A stretch of DNA of 6,953 nt from Gammaproteobacteria bacterium RIFCSPLOWO2_02_FULL_56_15 (GTDB taxonomy: Bacteria; Pseudomonadota; Gammaproteobacteria; Eutrophobiales; Eutrophobiaceae): positions 1,469 to 8,421 of the forward strand of contig MGYR01000047.1 in assembly GCA_001801825.1 (NCBI GenBank). Direction: 5' to 3'. The notes beneath the pieces were generated by a model. That model was not told where the DNA came from, made no database searches, and worked only from the letters and a program-made list of their open reading frames with translations. Positions within the stretch are counted from its first letter, which is position 1. Every line of letters starts with the position of its first letter. The position numbers and the translations under genes were made by a program. This document shows, in pieces, positions 1 to 6,511 of this stretch.

Positions 1-563
1 CCGCTCTTCTCCGGATGAAACTGCGTGGCAAAGAGGTTCCGCGAGCCGATCGCCGAGGCAAATACGATTTCGTATTCCGTTTCGGCATAGACACAGGACG
101 GGTCCGTGGGCGCCGGATAATAAGCATGGACGAAATAGAATTCATCCCCCTCCGCCACATCCCTGAGCAAGGGATGGGGCCGGGTGATCCGCAGCTGGTT
201 CCAGCCCATGTGGGGGATCTTGAGAGACCGATCCTTGAGGGCAAAACGAGGGCAGTTTCCGGGAAGGATATCCAGACAATCGGTATCCCCCTCATCGGAA
301 TGGCTGAGGCTCACCTGGCAACCGACACAAATCCCCAGTATCGGAGTCCCCTGGTCGTAGGCCTCCAGCAGGGCCTGATCCAGACCGCGCTGCCGCAGCA
401 CCTGCATGGAGGCGCCCGCGTGTCCCACCCCTGGAAAAATGATCCGCTCCGCCTGCCGGACCGCCTCGGGATCCGGTGTGATGGCAGATGTCACCCCAAG
501 GGAATCCAGCGCGCGTTTCACCGAGGTCAGGTTACCGGCGGCGTAGTCAACTATTAAAATCAT
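1..563 (-). CDS. hisH: Imidazole glycerol phosphate synthase, glutaminase subunit HisH (3' end cut by window edge)
   Basis: This is the class I glutamine amidotransferase subunit that makes ammonia for HisF in the fifth step of histidine biosynthesis (PRFAR to IGP plus AICAR), in the cytoplasm. About 187 codons are visible of the usual ~200, so only the extreme C-terminus is missing. The start at 563 gives a canonical N-terminus (MILIVDYAAGNLTSVKRAL). Also visible are the oxyanion strand PGVG (residues 44-47), the nucleophile elbow GICVGCQ with Cys79, the HisH signature PHMGWNQL (118-125), FYFVHAYY (142-149) and QFHPEKS with His183 and Glu185, so the catalytic triad is complete. The elbow reads ICVGCQ where many HisH proteins have ICLGMQ, probably a lineage variant. 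It begins 34 bases after the second permease, with no terminator and no clear Shine-Dalgarno. hisF or hisA may follow beyond the edge. Identity is very secure; co-regulation with the transporter is inference. Confidence 0.95.
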   Translation of the reverse strand, partial: MILIVDYAAGNLTSVKRALDSLGVTSAITPDPEAVRQAERIIFPGVGHAGASMQVLRQRGLDQALLEAYDQGTPILGICVGCQVSLSHSDEGDTDCLDILPGNCPRFALKDRSLKIPHMGWNQLRITRPHPLLRDVAEGDEFYFVHAYYPAPTDPSCVYAETEYEIVFASAIGSRNLFATQFHPEKS

Positions 564-597
564 GAATTTCGGATTCGGTTAAGACATGTATTACAAA

Positions 598-1527
598 TCA
601 GCGGTTATTTCTGATCAGCGCCCTGACAATGGCGGAGACCAGATCGCCCCCCATGATCAATGCAGCGCCTAATATAATCAAGAGGAACATTTCATCATAG
701 ACATTGCGGGCACGGGCGTCCTGGATCCAGAATCCCAGCGATACGAAGCCGAGCATGCCGAGGACCGTCGCTTCCCGGACGCAGGTCTCCCAGCGGTAAA
801 AAAAGAACATCAGCAAGCGCGGTAACGCCATGGGCATGATGGCGGCGCCGGCGATTTGCAGCCGCGAAGCGCCGAGCCCGCGTAGCGACGCCAGCGCAGC
901 AGTCGGAAGGTTCTCAACGACTTCGGCCGATAATTTACCCAGAATGCCTATGTTGTGCAGGGCCAACGCCAGCACAATCGGCCAGGCCGAAATACCCAAC
1001 ACCGCCAGCAGCAAAAAGGCCCATACGTATTCCGGAATGGCGCGCAGAAAAATTAACATTAACCGGGTGATTGCCACGACCAGCCACCAGGCTGATTGCT
1101 TGAACCGCGAATGTTTCCCCAATGGCGCCGGCAGGAAGGGTTCCGTTGTGGACAGAGTGCGGGCGGCCAGAAGCGTAAATACCAGGCTGCTGCAACCCGC
1201 CATGACGATGGCGGCTACGGAAATAGCCAATGTCGTTCCCAGTGCCTGCCAGCCCCGGTCTGCAAGAATTTTATCCAGCCAGTCCAAAGCGATGGCCCAG
1301 TCAAACGCACGTCCCTGCAAGGGGTAAGGGATCAGTTCCTGCAGAAACCGTTGCAGATTTTGCAGACGCCGGCCGTTGAACAGATCGGTGGTGAAGAAAT
1401 CGCCCAGTAGCCAGGACAGCGCGATCACCAACAACATCAAACAGACACTATAACGCACGAACCGGCTGCGCGGACGTTGCCGGTGCAGTTGCTCGATGGC
1501 AAGGTTTACGCTGTTGTCTGTGTCCAT
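598..1527 (-). CDS. PhnE-type ABC transporter permease (second permease of the putative selenate/oxyanion importer)
   Basis: This is an inner-membrane permease of 309 residues, the second transmembrane partner of the importer. Hydrophobic spans are visible near residues 26-42, 95-121, 147-160, 165-195, 227-243, 255-266 and 279-296. The EAA-type coupling loop that docks onto the ATPase lies around 192-232 (HNIGILGKLSAEVVEN, then LRGLGASRLQI and IMPMALP), preceded by the PhnE-like RAIPEYVWAFLL (162-173). The chosen ATG at 1527 (MDTDNSVNLAI) overlaps the 3' end of the first permease by 22 bases, which suggests translational coupling. The reading frame stays open upstream to 1944, but that extension is Cys/Arg-rich, lacks hydrophobic spans and is antiparallel-free shadow of the first permease in another frame, so it is rejected. 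Family assignment is firm. The substrate is inferred from the neighbouring binding protein. Confidence 0.9.
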   Translation of the reverse strand: MDTDNSVNLAIEQLHRQRPRSRFVRYSVCLMLLVIALSWLLGDFFTTDLFNGRRLQNLQRFLQELIPYPLQGRAFDWAIALDWLDKILADRGWQALGTTLAISVAAIVMAGCSSLVFTLLAARTLSTTEPFLPAPLGKHSRFKQSAWWLVVAITRLMLIFLRAIPEYVWAFLLLAVLGISAWPIVLALALHNIGILGKLSAEVVENLPTAALASLRGLGASRLQIAGAAIMPMALPRLLMFFFYRWETCVREATVLGMLGFVSLGFWIQDARARNVYDEMFLLIILGAALIMGGDLVSAIVRALIRNNR

Positions 1528-2381
1528 AACAACATATTCCGGCGCAGTTTGCCGCTCCACCAATCGACCAGTGCCACCAGCCCGAACAACACGTACAGAT
1601 AGGTCCAGACTTCCGCATAGTGCAGGTTCTCGAAGGAGGCCGCTATATAAAAACCCAGGGTTGGAAAACCGAAAAACCCCAGTACCGCCGAGGTCCGCAA
1701 GGCGCACTCGAAGCGATACAGCGTATAGGCTGCGATATCGGGCAGCGCCCGCGGCAACAGACCGATAAAATAGATCTGCAACGGTGTGGCGCCGGCATCG
1801 CGCATTGCCAGCGCGGCATCGCGTGGTGTCTCGTCGATCATCTCGGCAAATATTTTTGCCAATGTTCCCCCGCACGGAATGGCAATCGCAATCGCGGCGC
1901 CCATGTGATGGATACCAAATGCGGCCAGCAGCAGCACGGCCCATAATAGTTCATGGATCGAACGCATGAGATTGATCAGGATCCGGGTACTACCATAGAT
2001 CGCGGGCGCCAGATAGGCGGTTATGATTCGCCGCCAGGTCGTGTCACGCGCAGTCAGGTCTTCCGACCACCAGGCAGTGGAGGCGGTAAAACCGAGCAGC
2101 ATGCCAATCGCTACGGCCAGGCTGATCGCCGTCGTGGCGAAGATCAGCGTCCACCAGGCGGCCTGCAGGGATCGTAACAGTATCGGTATCGTGCCTGCCG
2201 GCACGGCGGATTCATATTGCAGTGCCGGATGCAGGGCATGGGTGAAGAATTCGCCGGCGAGCCCGAGACCGCCGGCGCCAATGGCCAGTCCGGCGGGATT
2301 GAGATCGAGCGCAACGCACGACCACAAGCCCGCGATCAGGATAGTGATGATTACCCAACGGCGTCTGCTGAGCCTAATCAT
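1506..2381 (-). CDS. PhnE-type ABC transporter permease (first permease of the putative selenate/oxyanion importer)
   Basis: This is an inner-membrane permease of 291 residues. An N-terminal membrane span (about 9-25) is followed by a polar stretch and then a core of hydrophobic spans at roughly 74-98, 141-170, 203-220, 231-248 and 258-273. The coupling loop is recognisable around 170-210: CGGTLAKIFAEMIDETP, then MRDAGATPLQIYFIGLLP. SIHELLWAVLLLAAFGI (141-157) matches the conserved PhnE segment before it, and SAVLGFFGFPTLGFYI (231-246) the conserved C-terminal part. The start at 2381 lies 6 bases after the ATPase stop, with only a weak Shine-Dalgarno (CCGGAT), so coupling to the ATPase is likely. 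The protein is similar in design to the second permease but clearly divergent in sequence, so the two probably form a heterodimeric channel. An ancient duplication is the usual explanation in this family. Confidence 0.9.
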   Translation of the reverse strand: MIRLSRRRWVIITILIAGLWSCVALDLNPAGLAIGAGGLGLAGEFFTHALHPALQYESAVPAGTIPILLRSLQAAWWTLIFATTAISLAVAIGMLLGFTASTAWWSEDLTARDTTWRRIITAYLAPAIYGSTRILINLMRSIHELLWAVLLLAAFGIHHMGAAIAIAIPCGGTLAKIFAEMIDETPRDAALAMRDAGATPLQIYFIGLLPRALPDIAAYTLYRFECALRTSAVLGFFGFPTLGFYIAASFENLHYAEVWTYLYVLFGLVALVDWWSGKLRRNMLLWTQTTA

Positions 2382-2387
2382 ATCCGG

Positions 2388-3191
2388 TTACTGGTGGGTG
2401 TTTTCTGGCTCACCATTATTGTTTTCCGCTGCATGTGTCAGCCGGTATATTTCCGTATATTCCTGGTCGGTGATAGCATCAGGTTTTTTATCGAAAAGAA
2501 TACGGCCGTTACGCACCGCCACCAGACGCGGAAAAAATTCCTTGGCGAGTTCCAGATGGTGCAGGCTGACACAAAGTGTCAGACCGTTGTCTTCGGAAAG
2601 TTTTTTCAGAAGTGCCAGCACCGCCCTGGCCCGCAACGGATCGACACTGGCAACCGGTTCATCGCAGAGCAAGGCGCGCGGCTGCTGATAGAGTGCCCGG
2701 GCGATCGCCACCCGCTGTTGCTGGCCGCCGGACAGCATGTCGGTCCGCAAGTAGAGCTTTTCCTCTATACCAACCTGTTCCAGTACCCGGTAGACAGCCC
2801 TGGCCGTGGATCTTGAGGGAAGTAACACATCGACGGCGCTGCCAAACAACGAACGCCTGCCGAAACGGCCGGTCACGATATTCTGGATCACCCGCAGATT
2901 CGGGATCAGATTCAGGTCCTGGTAGATAAACCCTGTATCGGCCCTGACCTGCTGTAGTTCAGCGGGAGACAGCGCTGCCAGGATACGGCCGTCGACACTG
3001 ACCTCGCCGGTACTCGGCCTGACGGCGCCGTTGAAGAGCTTCAGCAAAGTTGTCTTGCCGGCGCCGCTGGGCCCGACCAATGCGATCGCTTCGCCCGCCT
3101 GGACCTCCAGCGAAACGGAGTCCAATGCCGTCAACGCACCGTAGCGCACGGATACGTTGCGCAGCAGCAACCGGGCTCCGTTAGCCGCCAT
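2388..3191 (-). CDS. PhnC-type ABC transporter ATP-binding protein
   Basis: This is the cytoplasmic ATPase that powers the importer, 267 residues, normal for PhnC-like proteins. All nucleotide-binding elements are intact: Walker A GPSGAGKTT (40-48), Q-loop IYQD (89-92), signature LSGGQQQR (153-160), Walker B ALLCDEP (173-179, catalytic Glu178), D-loop SVDP (182-185) and the switch His in VSLHH (208-212). Between Q-loop and signature it has the PhnC-like helical region (GRFGRRSLFG, residues 108-117). The ATG abuts the binding-protein stop codon directly (TAA then ATG, no gap). Its Shine-Dalgarno (GTGAGG) is formed by the last two codons of the upstream gene, which points to coupled translation. 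ATPase function is secure. Whether it serves selenate, phosphonate or another oxyanion cannot be read from this subunit. Confidence 0.93.
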   Translation of the reverse strand: MAANGARLLLRNVSVRYGALTALDSVSLEVQAGEAIALVGPSGAGKTTLLKLFNGAVRPSTGEVSVDGRILAALSPAELQQVRADTGFIYQDLNLIPNLRVIQNIVTGRFGRRSLFGSAVDVLLPSRSTARAVYRVLEQVGIEEKLYLRTDMLSGGQQQRVAIARALYQQPRALLCDEPVASVDPLRARAVLALLKKLSEDNGLTLCVSLHHLELAKEFFPRLVAVRNGRILFDKKPDAITDQEYTEIYRLTHAAENNNGEPENTHQ

Positions 3192-4070
3192 TTACCTCAC
3201 CATGCCCAAGGCCTCGGCGACCGCGCGTAATCCCTCATATTCTTCATTCGTCGCCGGGATTAAACGGTTACGAGGCAACGCCGTCAGCAGCGCGGGATCG
3301 GCGATCGAAACGAGGGCTTTTTGCAGCTTGTCTATAAATCCCGTGCCAAAAAGTTCGTCTGCTGATGGATGCACAGTCCAGTTGTAATCAGCGTAAGTCG
3401 GTGTCCTCCAGATAATACGTACCACCTTCGGATCCGTTTTTCCCTCGGCAACCCGCCGGTCAAATACCTTGTAATTCAACACGCCGACCTGGAAACGGCC
3501 GGACTCCACCAGTTCAGCAGTTTTGTCGTGGGAGCCGGAAAAGCCGACCGGATGTTGAAAAAATTCCATCGGGCCTTTGCCGGTGTGCTCGCGGATAAAG
3601 AATTCCGGCATCAGTCGGCCGGATGTCGAACTTTCCGATCCGAAGGTAAAGGTCATCGAGGCAATGGCTTGCGGAAACGATTCGCTTTCAGTCAGACCGG
3701 TATCCTTGTGCGCAACGAAATAGGAATAGTATTGAGGATCTTCTTTGCCCTGGGCGATGGCCCGCGCGCCCGGTACGGCTTTTCGGGCCTGCACGCCGGT
3801 CAACCCGCCGAACCAGGCCAGTTGTACATCGCCGTTGCGGAACATTTCCACGGTCGCCTGATAGTCGCGTGCCGGCACATATTCGACTTTCATGCTCAGT
3901 TGTTTCCCGAGGTAATCAGCGAACGGCTGGAATTTCTCCGTCAGTTCTGTTGTATTCTGATCCGGGATAGCAGTAAAGCGCAGGGTGTTACCTGCCGCAC
4001 TGCTCTGGGCGTCGGCGCCCAGGGAAACCAGGAGACAAACAAAGCTGACGATGACACGTATGATTTTCAT
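3192..4070 (-). CDS. Periplasmic substrate-binding protein, PhnD superfamily, putative selenate-type
   Basis: This is a periplasmic binding protein of 292 residues. The start at 4070 is chosen because it gives a Sec signal peptide (MKIIRVIVSFVCLLVSLGADA, cleavage likely after Ala21) and has GGAG nine bases upstream. The frame is open further up but adds no plausible leader. Conserved blocks include FTAIPDQNTTEL (32-43), LAWFGGLTGVQAR (84-96), FTFGSESSTSGRLMPEFF (141-158), VGFSGSHDKTAELV (175-188), GVLNYKVFD (196-204) and TPTYADYNWTV (223-233). The Ser/Thr-rich FGS..STSG loop and the SGSHD motif are where PhnD-like proteins hold their tetrahedral oxyanion. By recollection, this block pattern fits the family annotated 'putative selenate ABC transporter substrate-binding protein' better than PhnD itself. 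It sits 28 bases after the porin and directly before the ATPase. Superfamily is secure; selenate specificity is moderate. Confidence 0.88.
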   Translation of the reverse strand: MKIIRVIVSFVCLLVSLGADAQSSAAGNTLRFTAIPDQNTTELTEKFQPFADYLGKQLSMKVEYVPARDYQATVEMFRNGDVQLAWFGGLTGVQARKAVPGARAIAQGKEDPQYYSYFVAHKDTGLTESESFPQAIASMTFTFGSESSTSGRLMPEFFIREHTGKGPMEFFQHPVGFSGSHDKTAELVESGRFQVGVLNYKVFDRRVAEGKTDPKVVRIIWRTPTYADYNWTVHPSADELFGTGFIDKLQKALVSIADPALLTALPRNRLIPATNEEYEGLRAVAEALGMVR

Positions 4071-4078
4071 GCATGAAC

Positions 4079-4086
4079 GCTCCGGA
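4079..4086 (-). promoter_or_regulatory. Ribosome binding site of the binding-protein gene
   Basis: On the minus strand GGAG, within CCGGAGCG, lies about nine bases before the ATG at 4070. It is the best Shine-Dalgarno match near this gene and supports the 4070 start with its signal peptide, against longer in-frame starts as far up as 4241. Confidence 0.5.
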
Positions 4087-4098
4087 TAGTACATCGGA

Positions 4099-5409
4099 CT
4101 AGAATGTATAAACACTGTAGAAGTTGAGTCGGTTGTCGGTGCCTTCCGGCAAACCAAGATAGTTGGTTGTCCAGTAAAGGTAATCGAGTCCAAACAGGAA
4201 TGAGGGCGCCAGGCGCAGTTGATTGGTGACATACCAGGCACGGTTCAGTTTTCGCGAGCCTGCCGTCAAGTCATCATTATCGGGATTGTCATAGGTCCAG
4301 CCGGCGCTCACCGAGTAAGAAGACGCTGGTTTGAATCCCAACTCAATCCAGCCGCCGGTACTGTCAATTTCACGACCCGTCAGTGTATTGATCGACTGGC
4401 CAATACCACCGCGGACATCGCCGAGACCGCTGCCGGTCCAGAATTCGCCTTTCACAGAAAAAAGATCCAGCGGCTGTATGGAGAAATCAACCCCCACCGA
4501 GTGACTGGCAAAGTCGGTGGCGCCATTAAAAGCCGTAACGGTCTCTTCGCGGGCATAGTGCCCCCAGACACCTACATCGAAGCGGTCCGTTTTATAGCCG
4601 GCGCGTCCCTGAAAATGCGGTGTACCGGAATCCTCACCATCGCGCACTCCATTACCGTCGAGGTCCTGCATGTTGACGGCGCCGGTCAGTGCGAGTCCGG
4701 CAGTAAACGAAAAACTGCTGTTAGGTGTATAGGTGTAACGGAGCTGCACGCGGCGATCGCCGAGGTTGCCGGCATTCCACATCATCGTGTCCGGGTTAAC
4801 AGTTGGGTAGAGGGGCGAAATGATATCCCAGGTCTGGCCGAGTAACAGCGAGCTATGGGCCCAGTCCAGTTTCGCATAGGCGTGGCGATAGCGCATGATC
4901 GCCCGGGATTCGCTGCCGCCGTTTTGGAAATCGGTTTCGATCCTGGCGCTGATCTTCGATCCACCCAGTAGATCGATATTCAATCCGTTGTAGTTCAGGC
5001 CCATGCGGGTCAGGCGAGGATGCAGCGTAAAATTGTCGTTATTTGCCGCGCCGGGGGGTTCTGTGAGGATATGCGTCGGTAACTGGGCTGCGTTTGGCCG
5101 GGAATCGTCGTAGATCGCATCGACCCGCGCAAAGCCGTAAAAACTCAAGCGGCTCTTGTTGCCTTCGGTCACCACGGCTGCAGGCAGGGTAACCTCTTCC
5201 AGTTTCTCAGGCGTCGGCGTCTGTGCCGGTTGCTTGTCCTTGCGTTCGGCATTCAGTTGCGCGAGTTGTTGCAGTATCTGTTGATTCTTCTCCTCCAGTA
5301 CAGCAATGCGTTGCTTTAAGACTGCGATATCCTCCTGAGCGTTGGCTATGTCTGGAACAATGGCGCCCATGCACAGGAGGGCGGACAGCGTTATCAGCTT
5401 ATTCTTCAT
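4099..5409 (-). CDS. DcaP-like outer-membrane porin
   Basis: This is an outer-membrane channel of 436 residues. The start at 5409 gives a Sec signal peptide (MKNKLITLSALLCMGAIVPD..ANA, cleavage near residue 24). A periplasmic coiled coil follows at about 27-57 (IAVLKQRIAVLEEKNQQILQ), then a Pro-rich linker (60-76), then a beta-barrel from RLSFYGFARVDAIYDD (87-102) to the C-terminal LNFYSVYTF with the terminal Phe recognised by the Bam machinery. Coiled coil plus SFYGFARVD is typical of the DcaP family of trimeric porins, whose studied member takes up negatively charged organic acids. Alternating amphipathic strands run through the barrel. A calcium-loop-like DLDGNGVRDGED lies at 249-260. It is the first gene of the operon, 28 bases before the binding protein, so it probably feeds the same anion to the transporter. 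Longer in-frame starts up to 5496 would mask the signal peptide and were rejected. The anion carried is not shown by the sequence. Confidence 0.88.
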   Translation of the reverse strand: MKNKLITLSALLCMGAIVPDIANAQEDIAVLKQRIAVLEEKNQQILQQLAQLNAERKDKQPAQTPTPEKLEEVTLPAAVVTEGNKSRLSFYGFARVDAIYDDSRPNAAQLPTHILTEPPGAANNDNFTLHPRLTRMGLNYNGLNIDLLGGSKISARIETDFQNGGSESRAIMRYRHAYAKLDWAHSSLLLGQTWDIISPLYPTVNPDTMMWNAGNLGDRRVQLRYTYTPNSSFSFTAGLALTGAVNMQDLDGNGVRDGEDSGTPHFQGRAGYKTDRFDVGVWGHYAREETVTAFNGATDFASHSVGVDFSIQPLDLFSVKGEFWTGSGLGDVRGGIGQSINTLTGREIDSTGGWIELGFKPASSYSVSAGWTYDNPDNDDLTAGSRKLNRAWYVTNQLRLAPSFLFGLDYLYWTTNYLGLPEGTDNRLNFYSVYTF

Positions 5410-5535
5410 GAGACTCTTCGTTAGTTGGTGGTAATACAAACAGCACGTGCCACTAATCGTCTGCAACGGGGAATCCCATCTCGGTGTTATTGGCACGACA
5501 GAGGGCTAAGCAATCTGACGGGTGCAGAATCTACC

Positions 5536-5549
5536 ATAAAATATTTTAT
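5536..5549. promoter_or_regulatory. 14-base perfect AT palindrome, possible regulator or architectural site
   Basis: ATAAAATATTTTAT is an exact 14-base palindrome in the middle of the divergent region, 57 bases before the lysR ATG and about 127 bases before the porin ATG. That position would suit the high-affinity LysR recognition site upstream of either promoter. Because it is pure A/T, chance or a bend/IHF-type role is also possible. Confidence 0.35.
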
Positions 5550-5576
5550 TGATATAATTGGTATTTTCGATAACAT
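5549..5576 (+). promoter_or_regulatory. Candidate sigma-70 promoter for lysR
   Basis: TTGATA (5549-5554, five of six matches to the -35 consensus) is followed after 16 bases by TAACAT (5571-5576, four of six to -10). This would start transcription near 5583 and leave a leader of about 23 bases. A perfect TATAAT also lies at 5553-5558 but has no good -35 partner. The proposed -10 lies inside the GATAAC/GTTATC inverted repeat, which would allow autorepression. Confidence 0.35.
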
Positions 5577-5590
5577 AGAATCCAGTTATC
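5569..5590. promoter_or_regulatory. Inverted repeat GATAAC-N10-GTTATC, candidate LysR operator
   Basis: A perfect 6-base dyad with a 10-base spacer ends 15 bases before the lysR start codon. Dyads of this size and position are typical LysR-family binding sites, and overlap with the candidate lysR -10 suggests negative autoregulation. The assignment rests only on symmetry and location. Confidence 0.45.
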
Positions 5591-5605
5591 AGCCAGACTG
5601 AAATC

Positions 5606-6511
5606 ATGGAATTTGATCTGCGGCAAATAAAGGCGTTTATCAGCGTAGTGGATCACGGGGGATTCAACGCCGCATCCAAGGTGCTGCACTTGTCTCAGGC
5701 TGCAGTTTCCGAGCGTATCGCCAACCTGGAACACGCCATTGGGATGCGCCTGCTGGACAGAAACTCACGCGAAATCAGGACAACCTCGGTAGGCAGGCGT
5801 TTTTACACGCTTGCCAGACAACTGCTTGAGCACAAGGCGGCAATCCATCTGGAACTGGCCGAACTGGCCGGTGTCGTCCGCGGTTCCCTGAATATCGGCG
5901 CCAGCACCATTCCGGGGGAATACGTGCTGCCGCAACTGCTGCCTCGTTTCTGTTCCGAATACCCGCAGATAGAACTGAACATGCGTATCCATGACAGCGC
6001 TGAAGTCATGGATTACGTACATAACGGCGATGTCGAAGTCGGCGTCGTCGGGGCGCGTCCGGCGGATAAACATTTTTCCTGTGAAAAATTATGGGATGAC
6101 CGGTTGTTACTGGTGGTCCCGGTCGGTCACCGACTGGCTGGACGCAAACGTATCCGGGTAGATGAAATCGCCCGCGATCCTTTTATCATGCGGGAACAGG
6201 GTTCCGGTACGCGTAAATTATTCGAAACCGTTCTGGCAACCCGGGAAATCGAACTGCCGCCGGTCACGGCGACCCTCGGCAGCACAACGGCGGTCAAGGA
6301 AGCCGTCATCGCCGGGCTCGGTGTGACAATCATCTCGGAACGAGCGGTTCGAAAGGAAGTGGAGGCCGGTATCCTGGCGGTAATCGAGCTTCAGGGATTA
6401 CGCTTTGAGCGGAACTTTCTGCTGATTGCCGATCGCAACAGAACACAATCGCCACTATGCAAACGTTTTATCCAATATCTGCGAGACTGTTATCGTGCAG
6501 ATGCCGGATGA
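5606..6511 (+). CDS. LysR-type transcriptional regulator, selenium-associated/CysL-like
   Basis: This is a DNA-binding regulator of 301 residues, full length for the family. The N-terminal winged helix-turn-helix spans about residues 5-62 (GGFNAASKVLHLSQAAVSER at 18-37, LLDRNSREIRTTSVGRRFY at 49-67). A linker helix follows (about 68-90), then the periplasmic-binding-protein-like effector domain (about 94-298). Effector-pocket motifs are GSLNIGASTIPGEYVLPQL (93-111), GVVGAR (146-151), REQGSGTR (196-203) and GSTTAVKEAVIAGLGVTIIS (225-244). ASTIPGEY and GSGTR are shared with CysL-type and selenium-metabolism-associated LysR proteins and resemble the Thr/Ser-rich oxyanion pockets of CysB relatives. 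No clear Shine-Dalgarno precedes the ATG at 5606. It is transcribed divergently from the porin-transporter operon and is its likely regulator. The TGA lies within an inverted repeat at the junction with a broken sigma-factor gene. Confidence 0.92.
   Translation: MEFDLRQIKAFISVVDHGGFNAASKVLHLSQAAVSERIANLEHAIGMRLLDRNSREIRTTSVGRRFYTLARQLLEHKAAIHLELAELAGVVRGSLNIGASTIPGEYVLPQLLPRFCSEYPQIELNMRIHDSAEVMDYVHNGDVEVGVVGARPADKHFSCEKLWDDRLLLVVPVGHRLAGRKRIRVDEIARDPFIMREQGSGTRKLFETVLATREIELPPVTATLGSTTAVKEAVIAGLGVTIISERAVRKEVEAGILAVIELQGLRFERNFLLIADRNRTQSPLCKRFIQYLRDCYRADAG

Larger units (their letters stand above)
5410..5605. promoter_or_regulatory. Divergent porin/lysR intergenic control region
   Basis: These 196 bases separate the start of the porin-transporter operon from the divergent lysR, the classic arrangement in which a LysR protein controls its neighbour and itself. 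The half next to lysR (about 5530-5590) is markedly AT-rich and holds two perfect inverted repeats, listed separately. The half next to the porin holds a GCACGTGC palindrome (5443-5450) and a 7-base inverted repeat CGTGCCA/TGGCACG (5446-5452 and 5491-5497, 38 bases apart). I found no convincing -35/-10 pair facing the porin, which would fit a promoter that needs an activator. No coding potential is apparent. Confidence 0.7.

Noticed and set aside
15..557. A 180-codon plus-strand open frame
   Set aside because: It lies wholly antisense to hisH, whose catalytic motifs are unmistakable; the plus-strand translation shows no family features.
1528..1944. N-terminal extension of the second permease to 448 residues
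   Set aside because: The extension is the out-of-frame shadow of the first permease, Arg/Cys-rich and without membrane spans; PhnE-like proteins are normally near 260-310 residues.
598..4070. Phosphonate uptake (phnCDE) with catabolic genes
   Set aside because: The subunits are PhnCDE-like, but no C-P lyase or phosphonatase gene is present in the window and the binding protein's motifs fit the putative selenate branch better. It is kept as an alternative substrate, not as the main call.
3369..4076. A 235-codon plus-strand open frame
   Set aside because: It is antisense to the binding-protein gene and has no recognisable domain; long antisense frames are common in this base composition.
4071..4241. 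Upstream starts for the binding protein
   Set aside because: They would bury the Sec signal peptide beginning at 4070, which has its own Shine-Dalgarno, and they overlap the porin's 3' end.
5410..5496. Upstream start for the porin
   Set aside because: The extra 29 residues precede a perfect signal peptide and extend into the regulatory region.
5553..5558. Perfect TATAAT as the lysR -10
   Set aside because: No acceptable -35 lies 16-18 bases upstream (TCTACC at the best spacing), so the TTGATA/TAACAT pair was preferred, with low confidence.
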